NCBI GenBank assembly: GCA_963966185.1
Contig: CAWZYM010000332.1
Span: 234,001 to 298,000, forward strand
Source: Rhabditoides inermis
Taxonomy: Eukaryota; Nematoda; Chromadorea; Rhabditida; Rhabditidae
Direction of reading: 5' to 3'
Length of the DNA: 64,000 nucleotides
In this document: positions 54,766 to 64,000 of the stretch, in pieces
Position numbering within the stretch: the stretch's first letter is position 1
Layout: every line of letters begins with the position of its first letter
Made by a program: the position numbers and the translations under genes
Notes under the pieces: model-generated
Databases searched by the model: none
Told to the model about the DNA's origin: nothing
What the model saw: only the letters and a program-made list of their open reading frames with translations

Positions 54766-57115
54766 ACATCTCATAAGTCATCAAACGGAAACCATATGTT
54801 TCTCGTCAAATACACAAGCGCCGCTCGCAAACGACGGCCAATTGGTGAATACTTTGCTCAGAAATCCAACCTGTTCAGTGAACTCCTTGAAGGAATAGCA
54901 CTCCTCCAGGTAGGCTCTGCCCATCACACTGCCCGGCGAGTAGTCGAGGATAGACGCGTCCGCCGCCGTCGAACCACCGGCACCTGAAACAACATGTGCA
55001 ATGTAATCCGCAACAACAACTACAAACAAAACCAACAACACTTACCAGCATACTTGGTGGCAAACTCGCCAATCTGCTCGCCGGTCGTGCTCTTCACCGA
55101 CGACGCAATGAACACGGGACCCTTGAGGTGAACGTCCTCCGGCCAGCGGTAGTATCTTCAAAACAAAATATATACGTTTCAAATCCATAATCCATTACGA
55201 AACATGGGAACAATAGTATCTCCAAGTTCGGCACACGACACCAAATCAAACAATCGATAAAGCACAACACATATGTTTCACATACACCACTAATCAAAGC
55301 ATCATCAATAGTAGCGATTCTATGTGATTCTTGACTCTACCCACCGAATCTTGCCGTTGGCAATGCAGGCCGCTGCTGGTTGGTCGACGGCGAGCGCCCA
55401 GCCCTGCCGCTCCACCTCCTGCACAGCAGCCTCCTCACCCTGAAAGTAACTTACTTTTACTTACTCCATTACTAATTTCTAATATCTTAGTTTCAGGTGT
55501 TCTACGCCCTCAAGTAAGATGTTAGGAATTAGGGAATGCGAAATGATGACGAATTACAATGATTAACCTCGCCTACAAATATAAACACAGTGAAACAAAA
55601 TGATGAAAAAACACGTAGAACATTTGAATTAAAAAAAAAACCTGCAATGCGAGCGCGTTCACATCGTCAAACTCGTGCGCGTTCGAGCCAAACTTCTTGC
55701 CGAGCGACGCATCGTACTGGAATTTTGTCAATGAAAACTTATCAATTGAACAGTTAAATCAGATCAATTCTATTTTGATTGTCTACCTTTGGGACGAATC
55801 CCTTGGGCACCCAGTGCGCGTCAATGGCCGCCTTCTCAGTGACCTCGGTCGCCTTGCGTCGGTCCTCGCTCCGCTCCAGGATACCGCGGATCACCGGGTC
55901 GTACCCCGCATCCGTCTCCCATAAGTCTTGCTTCTGCAAAAGGTTATAATACTTGTATCGATAATACCCGGGTATTGGTTAAACACCTATTGTTATATCA
56001 TGACCTAACCGTGAAACATAGACCTACATTTCATCACTATAACCCCTTACCTGTTCCTCGCAGGTCATGTTGGCAATGTCGATGGAGATGACGAGTTGGC
56101 GGCGGCGCTGCTCGCGGATCGCCCGCAGCTCCTCCCGCCGCCGAAGAATCGCCTCACGCTCCTACAACACACGTGAGATACTGTTTAAATGAAACATGTC
56201 GATAAAGTAAAGACAAAAAAGGCCTCCCAATGAACGAAATCCATCATTTCAACAACACGGCCGCAATTTACGATTTACGCTCTGACAAACGGAACGGGGA
56301 ACGTGAGAGATATTTTCAAGCAAGAGAGACCAATGCTGAATGAACAAAGACTGATGAGAAAAATCAGGAGCAGGCGTCAGGCGAGTATGAATGTCAAGGA
56401 TATAAATTCATTTAATAGCATACCTCCTTTGTCAGATACGGGTTGTTTTCGATCGACGAATAATCACTCTCAAGGTCATTCACGCGATTGCGGCGCTCAC
56501 TGAAAGTGTTTTATTAGAAGAATCCAATTGATACAAATTACAAAATAATGATAAAACAAAACAAAAACTCACTGATCAGCGTCGGCGGTGAGGAGCTTGT
56601 TGCGGAACTGCAGCGCCTTCTCGCGGTCGGCGGGCGAAATGTTCGTCAGCCGGTTCATCAACTCCGCAGACTTTTTCGAGCCACGATCGATGATCTAGAA
56701 TACAATATGATCATAAATCTAATAACAAAGAACCCTATACCCTCCATCTTGTTCTCGACTATGGGGACCCCGGATTCTACCGACTGTTCTAAACAACAAC
56801 AAAAAATCACCTCACGCTCCTCTCGTGTACAGACGAGGGTTCCGCAGTAGAAACAGGGCCCGCTGCCTTCCTGCGCGCACACCACCTTGCCGCACCCCAT
56901 GCAGTTGAGGATCAGCTCGTGAATACGCGCCTGGCAGCTACATGGGTGACGACCTGAATAACAATAGTCATGTCGCGGTCATTCCAAGTGAAATTCTCAC
57001 CAGGTCGAAGTCTGTCGACATCAATAACATCGAGTGCTCCGACGGGGTGTGAGACTCGCGTCTGGTTCTCTTTTTGCTGTCGTTGAGACTGACCGGAACG
57101 ACCACCACGCGCCAT
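54476..57115 (-). CDS. TRIP4: TRIP4 / ASC-1 (activating signal cointegrator 1)
   Basis: Component of the ASC-1 complex, acting in transcription coactivation and in disassembly of collided ribosomes. Eleven exons, 421 aa: 57115-57001, 56953-56811, 56694-56573, 56499-56424, 56161-56051, 55933-55787, 55716-55642, 55439-55345, 55155-55046, 54983-54871 and 54634-54476. A C2HC5 zinc finger lies at ~40-85 (HPCSCQARIHELILNCMGCG, CFYCGTLVC). Then a helical middle (DREKALQFRNKLLTADADQ, ERREN-like and RREELRAIREQRRRQL runs), DAHWVPKGFVPK, and the C-terminal ASCH domain (GWALAVDQPAAACIANGKIR, YYRWPEDVHLKGPVFIASS, GRAYLEECYSFKEF). In the ASCH core the usual QPWA is QPAA. Human TRIP4 is longer at the N-terminus. 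MTCH follows ~200 nt downstream. Confidence 0.9.
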
Positions 57116-58156
57116 TGATTACTGTAAAGAAAACAGAATTAAAACACACAAATTGAAAACGTAATCAAAATCACGTACACTGCATCACTACTCGGAGACA
57201 ATGTGACACTGAACCGAACTGATCGATCGCGAGAAATGTGAGAGAGGAGGCATAGGCTGCGTAAACAAGTACTAGAGAGCGAGAGGCAACATGGAATTCT
57301 GCGGCAATGGCTCTTTCCACCACACGTTTCCCTCTATACAGATCGATAAGATGGGGGAGGGGTGGGAAGCTCATATAACAACGTTGTGCAATAGATCATC
57401 ACATTGTGCAAACCACATTGTATATACAAAAATAAGCAACAAAGAAGTAAACAATAAAACAACAAACAAGATCGAGAAACAATGTGGGCGGAGCTAAGAG
57501 AAAAAAATGGCAAAGTGCGCAGTTTTACGCCTGTTGTTCGGGAGAAACAGTTTGTACAATTTTAAGTTTACATACCGTTGGAACATTGTATGATATTTTT
57601 AACTATCAGAAATGTTGTGTTTATTTATACAGCATTATTTTACATAAAAAATATAGTATATTATAAGTTATTGTACGAATTGATAAACATATTTGAAAAC
57701 AATCTTTCACGATTTAGTGATATATTCGTCACCGCCCGTAATAGAACGGTGAGTAAAATTATACAGCTGATTCTGCAATTTTCGATCAAACAACTCTTTA
57801 GTGAAAACTGTTTTTGTTGTTTATGTATATGTATATTATTCAAGTTTGACGTTCTTTCGTACGTATATTTGGTTATCATGATATTCACACTTCTCCTTCT
57901 TCGATCGATTGCGAATGAAAACACGAGCGAGGCTAAACTGACCGGTCCGGACGGTGACTCATCGCGCGTTCCTATGTCACTCTATCGCTATTTTCACTAT
58001 AACTCATTCAACATTCGTTAATCAGCCAGTGTGTGTTTATGAGTTTTACTATACCTCTCCGTTATTCAGTTGTTGTTCGTTGCTCTATCTTATCGGTTAC
58101 TTTATTCCAAAACCACAATCGTCAACTTCCATCAATTCACTTTCTGTGTATTGTAG
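57116..58156. other. Divergent intergenic region, TRIP4 / cortactin
   Basis: About 1 kb between the two ATGs, AT-rich. It must hold both promoters. An acceptor-like TTGTAG stands directly before the cortactin ATG, so a leader exon or a trans-splice site is possible. No other gene seen. Confidence 0.5.
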
Positions 58157-58449
58157 ATGTACCGTCCGCACATCGGGTCGAAGCCGGCCGTGCCGGTGAA
58201 GCCCCTCCGCGCCCTCAAGGACGACGACGACTGGGACACCGACCCAGACTTTGTCGTGAGTACATGTGAAAGTATCTAATAGTTTGAGCAGTTTGAGCAA
58301 TGTACAACAATTGCGTTGCAGAACGACGTGAGCGAGAAGGAGCAGCGCTGGGGCTCGAAGACGGTGGAGGGCTCGGGCCACCAGGGCTCGTTCGCCCTCG
58401 ATGAGCTGCGAAAGAAGACTGTCGACGTGAGCGGATCATTCAATTATTC

Positions 58450-58492
<43 letters not shown>

Positions 58493-61400
58493 TCTCTCTC
58501 TCTCTCTTCTTCCACTTCCACCCATTCTTGAATTGATTGCTTCGAACATATTTTATGTGATTTTTATTTGTGTAGCGCAATTTTTTTATTATTAACAATT
58601 CTTTTGTATTCATCGTATTTCCAGTCGGACGACGCTCTTCTGAAGCAGCGTTTCGCCGAGGGCCCGAAGGCGAGCGAGGGCTACGGCGGCAAGTTCGGCG
58701 TGCAGAACGACAGAATGGACAAGGTGCTCACATATATTATGTATTCTTTCCCGTATATATATATATATAAAGTAGTGGTCAGTCTCTTCGAAACTCTTTT
58801 CGATACTAACTTCGAAACGTCTTCGAAACACGACCCAACAGCGTGACCACACCCTAATTTGCACTAGCGTGCTTTTTGTGTGGTGTTTGGTGTTTATTAT
58901 CCAGGTTCGTGTAGCGTGTAGCCCATTAGGCGATCACATTCCATGATCGACTTGTTGTGCCACTGTTGCGTATTTTTCATGGGTTTTGTTTCAGTGCGCC
59001 GAGTCATTTGGTTACCAGCACAAGTTGGAGCAGCACGCGTCGCAGGTGAGTAAACAAGTAAACAACCTGTAAACAACCCGTAAACAACCCAGGTGGACCA
59101 CGCGAAGGGCTTTGGCGGCAAGTACGGTGTGTTGAGCGACCGGCAGGACAAGTCTGCGGTGGGATGGGACGAGAAGGCGCAGGTGGAGAAGCACGAGAGC
59201 CAGATGGGTGGGTGGGGATCAGGGTTCACATAATTATGATATTACTGTATGAACACTAGGGTTGGGGGAGATCAGGTTTTGCATATGAGAATGAGTACTG
59301 TATAAGTGTATGAACTCTGTGAGTCTATGGGTGGGATGAGATTGTGGGAGATTTGCACTATTTACAATAGTATTAATGAGTAGTTGTCATTTGTTTTGTG
59401 GACCTGCTGTGTTACTATTGCTTTACTTTCTGTGTGATGGCGATATTGTAGCATTAGTGCCACACTGTTTATACTCTATGCGTGTTGCGTACATTTCACA
59501 TGTTTCATTCTGCAGACTACAAGAAGGGCTTCGGCGGTCAGTTTGGCGTGCAGTCGGATCGGCAGGACAAGTCTGCGGTGGGATGGAACGACAAGTCGCA
59601 GCTCGCCAAGCACGACAGCCAGAAGGGTGCGTGTCTGTCTCTGTCTTACGAATTCATGGTTTCATGGCAATGCGATGATAATGACTTATTGGCTTATTGC
59701 ATTGCTCACTTATCTCCAATCTGTGCCATACCTTTTAGCATTCAGAGTTTAGAAGATTTATCTCGAATCTTGAATGTAGGTATCGCGAGAAGGTTGTCTT
59801 CATTAGCACATTGCTGTATCGAGATTCGAGTAGAGTGGAAAGGAAAACGATTGTTCCGTGTGCCATACCTTCTTCTATGTATCGATTTTATAAGAGGAGA
59901 GAGAGGAGAGTCGTGTATCGAATAGCGCAAACTCGTTCCGGACAGTGTTTGCCCAGTGCTGAAACAAGTGTTTGTGAGTGCGCCGTGCGCGCCGCAGTTT
60001 CCTGGAGTTGTTTTCGGATTATGAGAACTGTGGTGAAGTGACCGAAGATTAGATGATTGCAGCGAAATACGATGTCCACTTCTTCAAATACACATGAAAC
60101 ATATCATCAGTGTTTGAATCGTATAACGGAAAGACTCTTTGATTCTGGAAGTAAATACTTTACTTGCAGAAGAGATAAATACGAAAAGAGGGCGTTTCTG
60201 GAGGGGGCAAAACAGTAGGGTGGATTTATTAACAGTCGATTGGATTTTCTACCGTCAGGGAAATATTCGAAAATTCGAATAACCTAAATTCTCCGGTCGT
60301 GCGGAAAAGAGATTTCAAATTTGTGCGAAAAAGAGATTTGTTCGGAACAACAAAAACAACAAATTGTTCCAGACGCTGCCTCGGGCTACGGCGGCAAGTA
60401 CGGAGTGCAGTCGGACAGGAAGGACAAGTCGGCTGTGGGATGGGACGAGAAGGCAGAGCTCGGCAAGCACGAGAGCCAGACGGGTGCGTCAAGGGTCACG
60501 CTGAAAATGCAGTGTTATGGAAGTGCAACGGTGTATTTGATCAAGTTCAAGATCCTCGACTGGACAGTGACTGGTGTGGGATTATGTAAGATTGTACAAA
60601 TTGAATCAAATATTTATCAAGAATCGCATTTTGGTATTTTTTACATCTTTGATTATTACGAGGATGCCTGCCTGCCTATATGCCTAACATTGAAGTGCGA
60701 CATCATATCGTTCCTTGAAATTTGATTGAATCTTACATTTTCTGGTATTCTTTGCACCTTTTCAGACTACAAAAAGGGCTTTGGCGGTCAGTTTGGCGTG
60801 CAGTCTGACCGCAAGGACAAATCGGCTGTGGGTTGGGACGAGAAGGCAGAGCTCGGCAAGCACGAGAGCCAGACTGGTGAGTTATTACGAAGATCACATT
60901 ACTAAAAGATTATACAAAACAATATTAACCGCACTATTCTCTCGTGAACTACTCTTACTGCTTTGTCAATTCCTCATTGTTTTCTGCGAAATGCACCATT
61001 TCAATGGGATCTCTTTGTGATTACTGTCATTGTGTGTGATGTGCTGTGTTGTATAGTCCCTCCTGATTTCAGACTACAAGAAGGGTTTCGGCGGTCAGTT
61101 TGGTGTGCAGTCTGATAGGAAGGATAAGTCAGCTGTGGGATGGGACGAGAAGGCGCAGGTGGAGAAGCACGAGAGTCAGATGGGTGGGTGGGGGTTATTA
61201 CATCGTGTCGTTTTTTTTATTATATGTGTGAATGTGATTGTTGTTAGGTACAATGCTAACTTCCTAGTATAGTTTTCTTCAGGGAGATAGTTGGGGGCAT
61301 TGTACATTTGACTACATAAATGAAGATACTCATTTTTCGTGCGGGACCACACACCGGGCAGTCGGTGAAAATGATTTCGTGCCCTTCCAATTGCGTCCAG

Positions 61401-62949
61401 AAATGAGCATGCGCTTTCAAAATTGCAGCCTGCGAGATCATTTTCACCGACTGCCCGGTGTGTGGTCCCGCACGGAAAATGAGTATCTTTATTTCTGTAG
61501 TCAAATGCACAGAGGCCCCAACTATCTTCCTGAATAAAACTATAATGGTTTTCATTCGTGCACGTTATGGATTTTGTCTGTTGCGTAAATTACATTTTTA
61601 TGAGATCCAGATGGATGGGTGCGAGTTATTATTACATTTGCTACGTGTTACTTACCAGAGAATGATTTGTTTGGGTGTGTGTATTTTTGTGCAGTTTGTT
61701 GCGTAGCATGGGCTCATTAGTGTATTTGATGTGCGCTTGATATAGATTTAGTCTGTAGCGTATATGTTCTCTTCTCATGGTAGTTGCTATTAATTTGAGT
61801 TTTTTTTAATGCATTGCTGTTGCGGCGTAGCGGATCAATTAAATAAGGCTCAAATCAAATTAATCATTGAGTCAAATGGATTGCATTATGTGATTGCAGA
61901 CTACAAGAAGGGTTTCGGCGGTCAATTTGGGGTGCAGTCTGACCGGAAGGACGCGGCGGCGGTGGGCTGGGAGCACAGGGAAGAGCTCGCCAAGCACGAG
62001 AGCCAGACACACAACAAGAGTGGGTGCGGGGTGGGGTAGGGGTGGGGGGAGTGTCAGTTTGATGTCTTACTTCTCACCTTTGGATGACGCACAACAAGAG
62101 TGGGTGGAAGGGGGGGGGGTGAGGGGCAAGTATCGGTTTGATCGGATGATGTCTTACCTTTGGATGAGAAACAACAAGAGTGGATGTGGGTTGGCTGGAA
62201 GGGTCTGGGTAGAGGGTTGAGATGAAGTTGTTGTCTTTGGAAGTTTTGTGAGGGGTAAGGAGTAGAGGTGAGCAACAAGAGTGGGTGGGGAATAGGATAG
62301 GGGTGGGGGGCAAGTGTCAGTTTGATGTCTTACTACTTGCCTTTGAATGACACACAACAAGAGTGGGTGGAAGGGTCTGGGTGGGGGGGGGGGGGGCAAA
62401 TATCGGTTTGATCGGATGATGTCTTACCTTTGGATGAGAAACAACAAGCGTGGGTGGGGGAGTCAAGTGCTCAAGTGTCAGTGTCAGTTTGATGATTGAT
62501 GTCTTGCCTTTGGATGTCTTCCGTGATGAGAGTGATGGATAAGAAGTGGATAAGAAGTAGAGTAGAGAAACATCGTGGGAATCTGGGAAAGGGGAATATT
62601 AACATTGCGGTAATTTCGAGTCACCTGAACATTGGCTGTTGCGTAGTTTTTATGGGTGAGATGTGCATTCGCAGCATTACTAGATACTTTCGTTTAACTT
62701 AATAGTAGGATGTGATATTGAGAATTGAGACTGTGTGATAGAAGTCCGGCCACTGCTAGGAACGCTTTTTCAAACAAAAAGTTGTCAACAAAAAGCTCTC
62801 TATATGAGCTTTTCAGCGATCCACTCTCGCGACGATCAGTCAAAGGGCGCGGCGGCGGCGGGAGGAGGAGAGGAGGAGGAGAGGCGACAGCAGAAGAAGT
62901 CGGTGGAGGTGCCGACCGAGAAGGGCCGCGCCAGCGACCTCAAGAAGAG
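58157..62949 (+). CDS. CTTN: Cortactin, 3' partial
   Basis: Actin-filament binding and Arp2/3-activating scaffold. Eleven visible exons: 58157-58255, 58322-58426, 58625-58723, 58995-59045, 59093-59207, 59516-59626, 60373-60483, 60766-60876, 61073-61183, 61900-62019 and 62817-62949. The N-terminal acidic part has [12 protein letters not shown] (the Arp2/3-binding DDW motif), followed by [15 protein letters not shown]. Seven ~37-aa cortactin repeats follow, of the type [36 protein letters not shown]. From the second repeat on, each exon is one repeat of 111-120 nt with phase 1 on both sides. The last visible exon starts the helical linker ([15 protein letters not shown]). The SH3 end lies beyond the window, as intron 11 runs to base 64000. 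Introns carry repeats at 61268, 62008 and 62986. Confidence 0.93.
61268..61544. mobile_element. Foldback MITE in cortactin intron
   Basis: Arms of ~120 bp: ATAGTTTTCTTCAGGGAGAT, AGTTGGGG, TTTGACTACATAAAT, CGTGCGGGACCACACACCGG then CAGTCGGTGAAAATGAT, with the inverse on the right. The centre is ~45 bp. TA lies outside both ends. Confidence 0.8.
62008..62470 (+). repeat. Tandem array carrying the cortactin 5' splice site
   Basis: Irregular units of ~80-110 bp repeat ACAACAAGAGTGGGTG, TCAGTTTGAT, TGATGTCTTAC and CCTTTGGATGA, with G-runs between. The first ACAACAAGA|GTGGGTG is the real exon end and donor (62019/62020). Later copies near 62093, 62173, 62273, 62355 and 62439 repeat it with small changes. 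Confidence 0.75.
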
Positions 62950-62957
62950 GTGGGCAC

Positions 62958-63840
62958 GCATAGTGGTAATGCTCTCGCTTACATGGGTAGTGTTTATATT
63001 CACACTCGCTTATCTGGATGAAACTTGTACCGTACGTACCCACGGATACCCCTCGCTGAAAACCGCTTTCACTTTTTTCTGAGCGACCATACGTTTTGAG
63101 TTATTACGTTTCAAAGTTTTGAACGCTGAAGCGTGTGCACTGTTTTGCGCATCGTACCTCATTTCGCGCTGTCACAAAACAAGCCGAGGCGGTCTAGTGG
63201 CAAGAGCGACTGTCTCTTTATCCGGAGGCGGCACTGGTTCGGTCCTTGCCGCTGCCTATTTTTTTTGCCAAAGTGTAAATTGAATGACATGTATTTGTTC
63301 AAAGTGAGAATGAAGTGTTTGACATCGACTATTCCACAGAATTTTTTTCAATACATACTTCAAAGACGCGCAAAAGTACCAGTCTGGAAATGATTGTCAA
63401 AATGTTTGGCGGCGGCAAGGATCGAACCAGCGCCTCCGGATTTGAAGACGGTCGCTCTCGCCACTAGAACACCTCGGCTTGTTTCGTGACAGCGCGAAAT
63501 GAGAGACGATGCGCAAAACAGCGCACACGCTTTACCGTTCAAAACTTTGAAACGAAATAACTCAAAACGTATGGTCGCTCAGAAAAAAGTGAAAGTGGTT
63601 TTCAGCGTGGGGTATCCTAGAGTACGTTCGGTACAAGTTTCATCCAGATAAGCGAGTGTGAACCTAAACACTACCCATGTTAGCAAGCAGCGGTTTGCGG
63701 GTTCGATCTTGGGTACCCACGCAAAGTTTTGTCAAATTGAAAACATCATCGAATGGGTTCTGATGTGTGTCTAACCACCCTAATATCTCTCGTGAAAAGA
63801 GTGGAACTCATTCGCGGGCTCACTATATGTGAAGGTGAAC
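62958..63840 (+). mobile_element. SINE split by a foldback element
   Basis: The A-box half GCATAGTGGTAATGCTCTCG stands at 62958-62985. The B-box half TTTGCGGGTTCGATCTTGGG and the SINE tail stand at 63676-63840. Together they equal the SINE at 39905. The 690-bp foldback (62986-63675) interrupts the anticodon region, with CATG at both borders. Confidence 0.7.
62986..63675. mobile_element. 690-bp foldback element with a tRNA-like sequence in each arm
   Basis: Arms of ~280 bp are inverse copies with few differences: GGTAGTGTTTA, CACACTCGCTTATCTGGATG, AAACTTGTACCG, TTTTTTCTGAGCGACCATAC and CGCGCTGTCAC. Each arm holds GCCGAGGCGGTCTAGTGGCA, AGAGCGAC, CCGGAGGCG and TGGTTCGGTCC or a close match (63183-63255 and, inverted, 63408-63480), which look like A and B boxes of a tRNA. 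The loop is ~120 bp. Confidence 0.8.
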
Positions 63841-64000
63841 AGTGAACTATAGGTTTCCGGAGAGTTATTGTTCACCGGGGTTTTGGGATGTGTAATTATC
63901 GAGCGGCTCTTACAATTCATAGTTCATTCCATTTGCTAATCGTATTCTGAACTCTGAGGTTTCGCCGCTAGCCGATGTGGCAAGTGGTGACGTCACTGAC
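63841..64000 (+). other. Right edge, cortactin intron
   Basis: No exon recognised in the last 160 bases. Confidence 0.5.

Noticed and set aside
63183..63255. Functional tRNA gene
   Set aside because: Boxes A and B are present, but arms do not fold clearly and the sequence is duplicated inside a foldback element.

Overview
This window looks like nuclear DNA of a free-living-type nematode. The grounds are a cuticle-collagen gene with an RGKR processing site, an F-box gene with an FTH-like tail, casein-kinase-1-like kinases, an astacin protease of the worm EGF-CUB type, small introns with TTTTCAG-like acceptors, and tRNA-derived SINEs. The species cannot be told from the sequence. All gene models below were spliced by hand: every intron was checked for donor, acceptor and reading phase, but none has transcript support.

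Layout. 0-8 kb: 3' part of an acid sphingomyelinase gene (+), with a collagen gene (-) inside one of its introns. 8-15 kb: an F-box gene (-) tail to tail with it, then an unrecognised coiled-coil gene (-). 16.6-22.3 kb: an 18-exon BTB-BACK-Kelch gene (-). 22.4-34.1 kb: a cluster of five genes for secreted, highly charged proteins. One is Lys-rich, one is a very long Lys/Glu-rich protein, one has a short coiled coil, and the last two are a head-to-head pair of Arg-rich proteins. 34.6-48.3 kb: an astacin metalloprotease gene (-). Its 8.1-kb intron holds two complete genes on the other strand: a small coiled-coil protein and a 26-exon protein with two intact kinase domains. 49-57 kb: a mitochondrial carrier homologue (MTCH) and a TRIP4/ASC-1 gene, both (-), about 200 nt apart. 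58-63 kb: a cortactin gene (+) that runs toward the right edge; its SH3 end is outside the window.

Between and inside genes there is much repeat material: hAT-type and other MITEs, foldback elements, SINEs, GA/CT tracts in many introns, and tandem arrays. Three of the arrays carry copies of the neighbouring exon's splice site. Points most worth following up are the Arg-rich pair (acidic pro-region, furin-like RTKR site, strongly cationic mature part), the splice-site satellites, the nested genes and fused kinases in the astacin intron, and an intronic array dense in TGTTTAC (forkhead-type) motifs.
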